8,210 bases of DNA from Planctomycetota bacterium (GCA_023397045.1 JAEWUR010000593.1:1-8210); one strand, 5' to 3'. Counted from the first letter of the stretch, positions 1-6,040 are shown. Translations and numbers: made by a program. Notes: generated from the letters alone by a model not told the origin.

Positions 1-12
1 CGGCGAGCAGGC

Positions 13-35
13 CGGGAAACGGGTCCTGTTTCCCG
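13..35. repeat. Perfect 8-bp hairpin, possible end of an upstream transcript
   Basis: CGGGAAAC (13-20) and GTTTCCCG (28-35) are exact reverse complements around the 7-nt loop GGGTCCT. No T-tract follows, so it is not a classical intrinsic terminator. It could still be a transcript-end hairpin of a gene to the left of the window. Confidence 0.4.
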
Positions 36-62
36 ACCCAATGTCAGCTTAGGTCATGTTTG

Positions 63-101
63 GGCCGGTGTCAAAAAACGGCGGAAAATTTTTTGACGGC
101 C
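63..101. repeat. A/T-tract inverted repeat with GGCC arms
   Basis: GTCAAAAAA (70-78) pairs exactly with TTTTTTGAC (89-97) around the loop CGGCGGAAAA. The outer arms GGCC (63-66) and GGCC (98-101) can also pair if GGT (67-69) bulges out. In RNA the right arm supplies a U-tract, so it might end transcription; in DNA the dyad could bind a dimeric protein. It lies about 340 bases upstream of the methyltransferase, so a direct operator role for that gene is uncertain. Confidence 0.4.
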
Positions 102-337
102 ATTCGTTATAACCCTCCGGGTCGTACCACCACCGTTCGCATGGCAACGGCTGGCCTCGACCGTTCCATCCGTGGGCGTTGCGAGACTTATGACAGCCGC
201 GCCCGTCGGTGCGGGAAATACGGGGGGGGCGTGGTGGTCAACGGTTGCCGAGACGGATTTTGCTGGCGGGGTGTATCTGGTGATTTGCGCAGAATGGCGA
301 GTGTTGGCGGACGGCGTCTTGCCCTGGCCGCTCGCAG

Positions 338-365
338 TTGCGTAGTTCTGGGCCACAAGTACAAT
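338..365 (+). promoter_or_regulatory. Weak sigma-70-like promoter candidate for the restriction-modification genes
   Basis: TTGCGT (338-343) and TACAAT (360-365) are separated by 16 bases. The -10 element matches the consensus at 5 of 6 positions, the -35 at only 3 of 6. Transcription would start near 372 and give a leader of about 70 nt before the ATG at 443. The call rests on consensus matching alone. Confidence 0.25.
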
Positions 366-429
366 GAACACGCGTTATGCAGGACTGGAAGCAGGCATTT
401 CGCAGCAACAGCGGAAGTAGCGACATCTC

Positions 430-436
430 GGGAGGG
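430..436 (+). promoter_or_regulatory. Shine-Dalgarno site that fixes the methyltransferase start
   Basis: GGGAGGG lies 6 bases before the ATG at 443. The in-frame ATG at 377 would add 22 residues and has no purine-rich site in front of it, so 443 is preferred. Confidence 0.7.
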
Positions 437-442
437 ATTACG

Positions 443-1612
443 ATGAGGGATGGATCGGCCACGATGGCTGTCAGTGATGCGCGACAACGGGTTTTCTGGA
501 ATGACCACCCTGCTGGGGAGGATGCCGATTATCTTTCCGACCAATTATTGACGTACATTGGAAACAAACGGTCGCTTCTCACCAATATTTCGCAGGCCGT
601 AGAGCGTGTCAAACGTCGTCTCGGAAAGGACCGTCTGCGGGTTTTCGACGTGTTTGCTGGATCGGGAGTGGTATCGCGTTTTTTGAAGGCGCATGCTTCT
701 CTGCTCGTCAGCAATGATTTTGAAGACTATGCCGCGGTTGTTGGTCGGTGCTACCTTCGAAACCGGAGCACGGTTGATCTTCTGGAACTTGAAAACGTTG
801 TCGATCACCTGAACGCAAGGGTTGACGACGAGACATTTCCAAAGGGGTTTATCGAGGAGTTGTACGCGCCGAAAGATGAGGGCAGCATAACGGCGGAAGA
901 CCGGGTTTTCTATACTCGCGACAACGCCCGTCGGCTTGATAACTACCGGAGGATGTTGCCCTCGGTTCCGACCGACCTGCGGGAAATGGTTTTGGGACCG
1001 CTTCTCAGCGAAGCGTCAGTTCATGCGAATACGGCTGGCGTTTTTAAGGGTTTTTATAAGGATCGTCATACGGGTATTGGCAAGTTTGGGGGCAGTAATG
1101 GCGACGCGCTTTTGCGGATTCGCGGTCCAATTCGGTTGGCTCCGCCTGTTCTAAGTCGTTTCGAGTGTGATGTCGAGGTAATGCAATCCGATGCGAACAC
1201 GGCGGCGCGTGAAGTGGCCGATTTGGATTTGGCCTATATCGACCCACCTTACAACCAGCACCCCTACGGCTCGAATTATTTCATGTTGAATCTTCTGGTC
1301 CACTACCAACGCCCAGCGCAGGTCAGCAAGATTTCCGGCATTCCGACAGATTGGCGTCGATCAGGGTACAACTCGAAAGCACAGGCCTTTGAATTGCTAC
1401 GGGATCTGTTACAGAGCCTCGACGCGCGCTTTCTGCTGATCTCTTTTAATGATGAGGGGTTCGTCAAACCCGATACGATGATGGCTCTATTAAAACAACT
1501 GGGATCCGTTCAGATGGTGGAGGTGCCCTACAATACGTTCCGTGGAAGCCGGAACTTGCGCAACCGAGATATTCACGTCACCGAACACTTATTCCTCGTC
1601 GAACGTAAATGA
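443..1612 (+). CDS. D12-class DNA adenine-N6 methyltransferase, modification subunit of an EcoRI-like system
   Basis: This 389-residue protein is predicted to transfer a methyl group from S-adenosylmethionine to the N6 of adenine in a specific DNA site, protecting the host from the nuclease encoded next door. The motifs come in the order of the alpha/D12 class: YIGNK (38-42), the SAM-binding motif FDVFAGSG (68-75), and the catalytic DPPYN (267-271) extended by QHPYGSNYF. A late strand LLISFNDEG follows (331-339). About 190 residues separate the SAM motif from the catalytic motif. This stretch, including GVFKGFYKD (199-207) and GIGKFGG (211-217), probably forms the target-recognition region. 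The gene precedes the nuclease, with a 29-base gap, so the two are probably co-transcribed and methylation can appear first. M.EcoRI, as I recall it, has a different motif set and NPPF rather than DPPY, so this is not its orthologue. GC content is low relative to the oxidoreductase genes (27/60 in 541-600; 26/60 in 1021-1080). The exact target cannot be read from the sequence. Confidence 0.93.
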   Translation: MRDGSATMAVSDARQRVFWNDHPAGEDADYLSDQLLTYIGNKRSLLTNISQAVERVKRRLGKDRLRVFDVFAGSGVVSRFLKAHASLLVSNDFEDYAAVVGRCYLRNRSTVDLLELENVVDHLNARVDDETFPKGFIEELYAPKDEGSITAEDRVFYTRDNARRLDNYRRMLPSVPTDLREMVLGPLLSEASVHANTAGVFKGFYKDRHTGIGKFGGSNGDALLRIRGPIRLAPPVLSRFECDVEVMQSDANTAAREVADLDLAYIDPPYNQHPYGSNYFMLNLLVHYQRPAQVSKISGIPTDWRRSGYNSKAQAFELLRDLLQSLDARFLLISFNDEGFVKPDTMMALLKQLGSVQMVEVPYNTFRGSRNLRNRDIHVTEHLFLVERK

Positions 1613-1630
1613 CCGCGTGAACGAGGCTTT

Positions 1631-1634
1631 GGAG
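1631..1634 (+). promoter_or_regulatory. Shine-Dalgarno site of the nuclease gene
   Basis: GGAG lies 7 bases before the ATG at 1642 and only 4 before the in-frame GTG at 1639. The spacing favours ATG 1642, although GTG followed by ATG gives nearly the same protein. Confidence 0.5.
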
Positions 1635-1641
1635 AACCGTG

Positions 1642-2349
1642 ATGGCCAGGAAGCACCAGCTACGCAAACAACGCACAGGCACGGTTATCAATCTTACGTC
1701 AAGAGAACAAGAGGGGCGTCTTGGCCGTTCGTTGACGACCATCGCGAGGCGGCTTCAGGCTGAATTTGGCGTTGAGTTGCACCATGAACGCCAGTGGAAA
1801 CTCGGCGACGTAGTTCGTCGATTGCGTGAGGCTTTTCCGAACGTGCCGTTCGACTATCACTTCGAGAGTTCGGCGATGCGTCCCGACGGCGGCATTCTAT
1901 CCATTCGAGACGAAAACGGCAGCCTTTTTCCCATATTGATCGTTGAGGTAAAAAACCAGGGGACGAACGATTTACGGGAGGCAGAAGGCAAGCCTCGGCA
2001 GGCTAAAGGCAACGCGATCGAGCGGCTTGGGAAGAATGTCATCGGATTTCGCACGGCCATGCTGACCGAGGGCATTACCCCATTCGTATGTTTTGGTGAC
2101 GGATGTGATTTCGCGGAGACGAGTAGTATTCTTGATCGTGTCGTGACTATCGGTATGTTTGGGCCACTGAACTGCATTCAGGTGGTCAACGATGGAGAGC
2201 AAGGACAATTCAACCGTGGCAGTTTCTATTTCCGGCAGAAGCCGTGGACCTCGAAGGAAATGGAAGCGGTGATGTACGAGATTGCAGAACGCAGCATTCA
2301 TCACTACTACGCCAAGTATGGAAAGGCGCATTTTCCAGGCGCAAAGTAA
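1642..2349 (+). CDS. EcoRI-family type II restriction endonuclease
   Basis: This 235-residue protein should cut unmethylated DNA as a Mg2+-dependent homodimer. The match to EcoRI is strong where it matters. SSAMRPDGG (76-84) corresponds to EcoRI SSIKPDGG and holds catalytic D82. VEVKNQG (101-107) corresponds to AEAKHQG and holds E102 and K104. D82 to E102 is 20 residues, the same as D91 to E111 in EcoRI, so the PD-(D/E)xK active site is intact. GNAIERLGKN (123-132) matches EcoRI GNAIERSHKN, whose Asn, Ala and Arg contact the GAATTC bases. LDRVVTIGMFGPLN (164-177) resembles EcoRI LDRLTAANYGMPIN, so R166 would match EcoRI R203, while the R200 position appears to be Ile. The protein is about 40 residues shorter than EcoRI (277). 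Losses lie between the catalytic Lys and GNAIER (8 residues) and in the loop before LDR. I infer recognition of GAATTC or a close relative such as a site with the same AATT core. The 27/60 GC in 2101-2160 fits the methyltransferase and suggests joint transfer. Confidence 0.92.
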   Translation: MARKHQLRKQRTGTVINLTSREQEGRLGRSLTTIARRLQAEFGVELHHERQWKLGDVVRRLREAFPNVPFDYHFESSAMRPDGGILSIRDENGSLFPILIVEVKNQGTNDLREAEGKPRQAKGNAIERLGKNVIGFRTAMLTEGITPFVCFGDGCDFAETSSILDRVVTIGMFGPLNCIQVVNDGEQGQFNRGSFYFRQKPWTSKEMEAVMYEIAERSIHHYYAKYGKAHFPGAK

Positions 2350-2384
2350 CCGTGTGAATATGTCGCTTGCGCAAGAAACTGGAA

Positions 2385-3203
2385 TCAGCGGTCGATTTGC
2401 AGGTTGGGGTTGATGGGGGATGGGGCGGGGTCGCGATGATACTTGCGGCGATAGGTGGTTGGTGTCATGCCCAGTTGACGCCGAAAGTGTTTGGTGAAGT
2501 AGCTCTGGTCGTAGAAGCCCGTTTGCAGGGCGATTTCCGCAACGGCTCGATGGGTTGTGGCCAATAGCTGGCTTGCGGCGTTCAGTCGCACGCGCAGCAG
2601 GAATTGTTGCGGGGTGAGTTGGAACAGCCGTTTGAAGCGGCGATCGAGTTGGCTGAGGGACAGGGACGCCAATCGGGCTAGATGTTGGAAGTCGATCTTC
2701 TCGGCGTAGTGGCTGAACAGGTGGTCGAGCACCGCCTGCATCTCGCGGTAGGGCGCGAGTAGATCCGTTGCCTTGGCCACGTCGCGCATCGCGCCGGCGG
2801 TGCCGATGACCTTGCCCTGGCGGTTGAACAAGGGGATTTTGCTCGACAGGTACCATTTCATTTCGCCGTGGCGATTGGGGATGAGCCAAGCCTGGAACGT
2901 GACGGGGCGGCGGGTCTCGATGACGCGGCGGTCTTCGGCCACGAACTGATCGGCGAGGTCGGGCGGGCTGAAATCGTGGTCGGTTTTTCCGATCATCGAC
3001 TCGGGCGTCGTGCTGCCGAACAGGGAGGCCAGGGCCTGGTTGACCATGACGAACTGTTCGCGCAGGTTTTTGGCATAGAAGTAGGTGTCGGGCAGGTAGT
3101 CGAAGAGGAGGCCTAAATCCCAGGGATTGGCGAGTTGTTGGAAGAACTTACGGCGGAAGGCGTCGAATGCGACCATGCGCATATAATACCAGAAACCGCC
3201 CAT
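2385..3203 (-). CDS. PAS-domain AraC-family transcriptional regulator
   Basis: This 272-residue cytoplasmic protein combines a sensor with a DNA-binding domain. A PAS fold covers roughly residues 34-145, shown by FDYLPDTYFYAKN (34-46), FVMVNQALASLFG (51-63), IGKTDHDF (71-78) and the strands around WYLSSKIPLFNRQGKVIG (117-134). The C-terminal AraC domain (about 160-257) has two helix-turn-helix units: LARLASLSLSQLDRRFKR (175-192) and AEIALQTGFYDQSYFTKHF (222-240), then the family signature GMTPTTYRRKY (245-255). The PAS domain probably binds a small ligand; which one is not visible. The gene is convergent with the nuclease (35-base gap) and divergent from the DUF1080/Gfo-Idh cluster, which is the likely regulatory target (inference). 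The start is uncertain: no good Shine-Dalgarno site precedes 3203, 3182 or 3176. A TTGTAA/TATTAT pair on the minus strand (3212-3207 and 3188-3183, 18-bp spacer), if a real promoter, would favour the ATG at 3176, giving 263 residues with both domains intact. Confidence 0.88.
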   Translation of the reverse strand: MGGFWYYMRMVAFDAFRRKFFQQLANPWDLGLLFDYLPDTYFYAKNLREQFVMVNQALASLFGSTTPESMIGKTDHDFSPPDLADQFVAEDRRVIETRRPVTFQAWLIPNRHGEMKWYLSSKIPLFNRQGKVIGTAGAMRDVAKATDLLAPYREMQAVLDHLFSHYAEKIDFQHLARLASLSLSQLDRRFKRLFQLTPQQFLLRVRLNAASQLLATTHRAVAEIALQTGFYDQSYFTKHFRRQLGMTPTTYRRKYHRDPAPSPINPNLQIDR

Positions 3204-3270
3204 AGATTACAAGACATGGCCGGGCGGTGGAACTATACTGAGACTCGTCCTTCGGCCCAAGCTTCCTGAC

Positions 3271-3386
3271 CTAGCAGCCTGTTGAAAAAGTGTGCCAGTG
3301 CTGAACTCCCCCGCGTTTTCACGGCACTGGCAGAGCCAGTGGCACTCAACCTGTCTCTGAAATCGACTATTTCAACAGGCTGCTAG
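3271..3386. mobile_element. 116-bp MITE-like element with 17-bp terminal inverted repeats
   Basis: CTAGCAGCCTGTTGAAA (3271-3287) is the exact reverse complement of the right end (3370-3386). CTAG at both edges is self-complementary and could be a 4-bp target duplication, in which case the true ends are CAGCCTGTTGAAA. GCTTCC (3261-3266) and GGAAGC (3387-3392) extend the dyad outside. Inside are nested palindromes: TGCCAGTG (3293-3300) with CACTGGCA (3325-3332), and CACTGGC (3325-3331) with GCCAGTG (3335-3341). There is no transposase and no room for one, so it would need to be mobilised in trans. It sits between the regulator and the DUF1080 gene and could affect transcription of either. A large stem-loop repeat not moved by a transposase is the alternative. 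Confidence 0.7.
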
Positions 3387-3461
3387 GGAAGCCCCGCCTA
3401 CGGTGTCCGACCCAACGAATCGTCGGCCCGAACGAACACGATTTGCCCACCCATGCCTGTT

Positions 3462-3468
3462 GGAGAGG
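3462..3468 (+). promoter_or_regulatory. Shine-Dalgarno site that fixes the DUF1080 start
   Basis: GGAGAGG lies 7 bases before the ATG at 3476. That start places a classical Sec signal peptide at the exact N-terminus. The upstream in-frame TTG at 3443 would add 11 residues in front of the signal and is rejected. Confidence 0.7.
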
Positions 3469-3475
3469 ATCGCTG

Positions 3476-4198
3476 ATGCGGAAATATTTCGGATCGTCGT
3501 TTGCGGTCATGTTCGGTCTATTGGTTTTTCTGACGGTGTCGGGGATCGTTCGGGCAGACACCGCGGAGGACGGATTCCGGCCGATGTTCAACGGTCACGA
3601 TCTGGAAGGTTGGGAGGGCGAGCCGGGTTATTGGGGTGTCGAGGACGGTGCGATCACCGGGCAGACGACGGCGGAGCATCCGCTCGCGCGAGCGACGTAT
3701 CTCTTTTGGCGCGGCGGGCGTTCGGCCGACTTCGAGATGCGCGCGATGTTCCGATTTTGTTGCGAGCAGGGCAACTCGGGCATCAATTTCCGCAGCGAGG
3801 AATTGCCCGATTGGGACGTGAAGGGCTATCAGGCCGACATGGAAACGGGTCCGAACTACACGGGCATTTTGTACGAGTGCAATCAGCGCGAGATCATGGC
3901 GGAGCGCGGCGACGCGGTTGAGATTGCCGAAGACGGGCGCCGAACGGTCGAGAAGATCAGTCCGGCGGTCGATTGGGCGAAGATCATCCGTCCGAACGAT
4001 TGGAACGAATATGTCGTGATTGCGAAAGGGCCGGAAATCACATTGAAGATTAACGGTCACGTCACGGTACACGTTGTCGACCGCGAGCGAGGCAAGGCCG
4101 CTTCGGACGGTTTGATCACGCTGCAACTTCACCCCGGTCCGTCGATGAAAGTTCAATTCAAGAACCTTCGCATCCGAAACGAGGAGCGTGTGCAATGA
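3476..4198 (+). CDS. Secreted DUF1080 protein, 3-keto-disaccharide hydrolase family
   Basis: This 240-residue protein belongs to the family (Pfam 3keto-disac_hyd) whose characterised members act on 3-keto-glycosides, cleaving the bond after C3 of the sugar has been oxidised. Residues 1-27 form a Sec signal peptide: MRKYF, a hydrophobic core through VMFGLLVFLTVSGIV, and a probable cut after VRA before DT. The mature part is one concanavalin-like beta-sandwich domain with the usual landmarks: FNGHDLEGWE (38-47), YWGVEDGAITG (52-62), the core QGNSGINFRS (98-107), YQADM (118-122), DWNEYVVIAKG (175-185), and a closing strand VQFKNLRI (226-233). The length is normal for a single-domain member. Its stop overlaps the start of the next gene in ATGA, so the two are translationally coupled, and both products are exported. 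The linked oxidoreductase probably makes the keto-sugar this protein acts on (inference). Actual substrate unknown. Confidence 0.88.
   Translation: MRKYFGSSFAVMFGLLVFLTVSGIVRADTAEDGFRPMFNGHDLEGWEGEPGYWGVEDGAITGQTTAEHPLARATYLFWRGGRSADFEMRAMFRFCCEQGNSGINFRSEELPDWDVKGYQADMETGPNYTGILYECNQREIMAERGDAVEIAEDGRRTVEKISPAVDWAKIIRPNDWNEYVVIAKGPEITLKINGHVTVHVVDRERGKAASDGLITLQLHPGPSMKVQFKNLRIRNEERVQ
4181..4198 (+). promoter_or_regulatory. Coupled ribosome binding site and ATGA stop-start overlap
   Basis: GAGGAG (4181-4186) lies inside the end of the DUF1080 gene, 8 bases before the ATG at 4195. The ATGA at 4195-4198 is both the start of the oxidoreductase and the stop of DUF1080. This arrangement supports co-translation at a fixed ratio. 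Confidence 0.75.
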
Positions 4199-5610
4199 CG
4201 AGACGAATTGCGAACCGGCGTCAGTTTTTGAAGACTTCCGCGGTGGGCGCGGCGGCAGGTTTATCGCTGCCGCTGTGGATTCCGTCGGAGGTGCTTGGCG
4301 GCGACGGTCAACCGGGGGCTAATGAGAAGATTCGCGTTGGCATCATCGGCCTTGGCGGTCGAGCCGGTCAGATTGCGGAGACGTGCGATGACGTGCCGTC
4401 GATTGATATCGCGGCCGTTTGCGATTGTTATGGCCCACGGATCGGTCCGTTTGTCCAGTCGGTTGGCAAAGGACGGGACTGGAAGACGTATGAAGATTTT
4501 CGGCGCATGATTGAGGTCGAGAAGCTCGACGGCGTGATGGTGGAGACGACGACGCACGCCCGGGCGTGGATCGTCATCCAGGCGATGCAGGCGGGGCTGG
4601 ACGCGTATATCGAAAAGCCGATGTGTTTGACGATTGCCGAAGGTCGGGCGATGGTCCGCGCGGCGCGCACACTGAATCGCGTGACGCAGGTTGGCACGCA
4701 GCAGCGGTCGATGCCCATCAACAATTGGGCGAGCGACTTGGTTAAGAATGGGGCGATTGGCAAGGTGCATACGGTGATTGCGCCGAACTATGTCGGGCCG
4801 TTTCGGTGGACCAAGACCTCGTCGAAAGAGGTGACCGGGCCGGTCGAGCCGTGGTGGGATCTGTGGACGAACCAGGCGGAGTTGCGGCCTTTCGATCCCG
4901 AGCTTCATCAGGGCTGGGCTAAGTGGTGGGACTACGATGGCGGCGGACTTTGTTTCGGCGTCACGGGTTGGGGCACGCATTCGTATGACCAGATCAATCG
5001 GGCCTTGGGCACCGACGAGACGGGACCGGTCGAAGTGACGCTCGAAGAGCCGTTGGCGGATTGCGACACCGGGAAGTTCGCTGGCAAGACGGTTGGGGGA
5101 GTCAGCGTTTCGGATGATGTTGACGACACCGGGGTCGATTATCACGGGATGGCCCGGCTTAGCGGGCCGCGAGCGAAGGTGTCGATGAAGTTTGCGTCGG
5201 GCACGGAGTTGAAATTGCATCTCGACGGAGACCGCGGCCCAGGATTGGGCGCGATTTTCGTCGGCGATCAGGGGAAGATTGAGATCAACCGGAACCGGAT
5301 CGCGAGCAATCCGAAGGAGTTGGTCAAGTCGCCGGAGAATCCCGGCCCGATCAAACGGCCGGAGACGTCGTACCATATCGAGAATTGGGTCGATTGCATG
5401 AAGAGCCGCGCTCGCTGCAATGCGGACATCGAGTATGGGCAACGGTCGTCGACGCTCTGTTATCTTGTGAACATTGTGCGGGACATTGGGCGGGTCGGCG
5501 AGCCGCTGCAATGGGATCCGGTGGCCGAGCGATTTACGAACTGCGAGGAGGCGAACAAGTTGTTGGATCGGCCTCGGCGCAAGGGATATGAGTTGCCGGA
5601 GGTGAGTTGA
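4195..5610 (+). CDS. Tat-exported Gfo/Idh/MocA-family oxidoreductase (first of three)
   Basis: This 471-residue protein is a predicted NAD(P)-dependent sugar or polyol dehydrogenase. A twin-arginine signal, NRRQFLK (7-13), is followed by a hydrophobic stretch, GAAAGLSLPLWIP (18-30), so it is probably exported folded with its cofactor bound. The Rossmann domain starts with VGIIGLGGRAG (48-58), and the family's YIEKP (138-142) carries the Lys of the EKP motif. The C-terminal substrate domain includes DGGG (248-251) and GWGTHSYDQINRAL (258-271), where H262 and D265 are candidates for the usual catalytic His/Asp pair. The C-terminus matches long planctomycete and Bacteroidetes relatives (SYHIENWVDCMKS, 392-404, then YELPEV). 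It is coupled to the DUF1080 gene, which suggests it produces or consumes the 3-keto-sugar handled by that protein (inference). It is distinctly different from the next two oxidoreductases, so it is not part of their recent duplication. Substrate and direction unknown. Confidence 0.92.
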   Translation: MTRRIANRRQFLKTSAVGAAAGLSLPLWIPSEVLGGDGQPGANEKIRVGIIGLGGRAGQIAETCDDVPSIDIAAVCDCYGPRIGPFVQSVGKGRDWKTYEDFRRMIEVEKLDGVMVETTTHARAWIVIQAMQAGLDAYIEKPMCLTIAEGRAMVRAARTLNRVTQVGTQQRSMPINNWASDLVKNGAIGKVHTVIAPNYVGPFRWTKTSSKEVTGPVEPWWDLWTNQAELRPFDPELHQGWAKWWDYDGGGLCFGVTGWGTHSYDQINRALGTDETGPVEVTLEEPLADCDTGKFAGKTVGGVSVSDDVDDTGVDYHGMARLSGPRAKVSMKFASGTELKLHLDGDRGPGLGAIFVGDQGKIEINRNRIASNPKELVKSPENPGPIKRPETSYHIENWVDCMKSRARCNADIEYGQRSSTLCYLVNIVRDIGRVGEPLQWDPVAERFTNCEEANKLLDRPRRKGYELPEVS

Positions 5611-5687
5611 GAATTCTTTCGCGTTTTTTGGGCTGTTTGGCGTTAGGGGGTTGTGGAGGATGGGTAATGTTTTGGGAATACGAACCG

Positions 5688-6040
5688 CCCTCACCCCCTG
5701 CCCCTCTCCCAAAGGGCGAGGGGAGCAAGCGGCCCTCACCCCCTGCCCCTCTCCCAAAGGGCGAGGGGAGCAAGCGGCCCTCACCCCCTGCCCCTCTCCC
5801 AAAGGGCGAGGGGAGCAATCGGCCCTCACCCCCTGCCCCTCTCCCAAACGGCGAGGGGAGCAAGCGGCCCTCACCCCATGCCCCTCTCCCGAAGGGCGAG
5901 GGGAGCAAGCAGCCCTCACCCCCTGCCCCTCTCCCAAAGGGCGAGGGGAGCAAGCGGCCCTCACCCCCTGCCCCTCTCCCAAAGGGCGAGGGGAGCAAGC
6001 GGCCCTCACCCCCTGCCCCTCTCCCGGAAGGAGAGGGGAG
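5688..6040. repeat. Array of 45-nt hairpin-forming tandem repeats (eight copies)
   Basis: The 454-base gap between two oxidoreductase genes (5611-6064) is mostly tandem repeat. Units begin at 5688, 5733, 5778, 5823, 5868, 5913, 5958 and 6003: seven full 45-nt copies and a diverged 38-nt end copy. Each unit starts CCCTCACCCCCTG, then CCCCTCTCCC, AAA, GGGCGAGGGG, AGCAAGCGG. The second and fourth parts pair into a stem with one T/C mismatch and an AAA loop. Copies 1, 2, 6 and 7 are identical; copy 3 has one change (CAATCGG), copy 4 one (AAACGG), copy 5 three. Because 45 is divisible by three and the unit has no stop in several frames, long spurious proline-rich frames run through it on both strands; I do not regard these as genes. 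Positions 5611-5687 hold a GAATTC (5611-5616) and nothing else I recognise. Confidence 0.95.
6016..6038. repeat. Perfect 9-bp hairpin in the last repeat copy
   Basis: CCCCTCTCC (6016-6024) and GGAGAGGGG (6030-6038) pair without mismatch around the loop CGGAA, unlike the other seven copies. It may be the ancestral or boundary unit of the array. No T-tract follows, so intrinsic termination is not implied, but the stem lies about 25 bases before the next start codon and could affect its expression. Confidence 0.6.

Larger units (their letters stand above)
1..442. other. Left-edge region without a recognisable gene
   Basis: I see no convincing coding region here. Open frames exist on both strands, but their translations are low-complexity, rich in Arg, Pro and Thr, lack recognisable motifs and have no Shine-Dalgarno site. 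In particular, there is no small helix-turn-helix protein that could be a restriction-modification controller (C protein). The region holds two inverted repeats (13-35 and 63-101), a run of eight G (222-229) and a weak promoter-like pair just upstream of the methyltransferase. It may be the tail of a locus that lies mostly outside the window. Confidence 0.5.

Noticed and set aside
93..113. Promoter formed by TTGACG (93-98) and TATAAC (108-113)
   Set aside because: The spacer is only 9 bases, far below the 15-19 required, and the TTGAC is better explained as an arm of the inverted repeat.
60..446. Long open frames on both strands upstream of the methyltransferase
   Set aside because: They start at poor codons without Shine-Dalgarno sites, their products are low-complexity with no motifs, and they overlap one another on opposite strands.
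2366..2375. CTTGCGCAAG palindrome between the convergent nuclease and regulator genes as a terminator
   Set aside because: It is a 10-bp palindrome without a loop and without a T-tract, so it cannot form a normal terminator hairpin.
3182..3187. TATAAT on the + strand near the regulator start as a promoter for the DUF1080 gene
   Set aside because: No -35-like element lies 16-18 bases upstream, and the site is nearly 300 bases from the DUF1080 start with the MITE-like element between.
5688..6040. CRISPR array
   Set aside because: The repeats are directly contiguous with no unique spacers between them, and there is no cas gene nearby.
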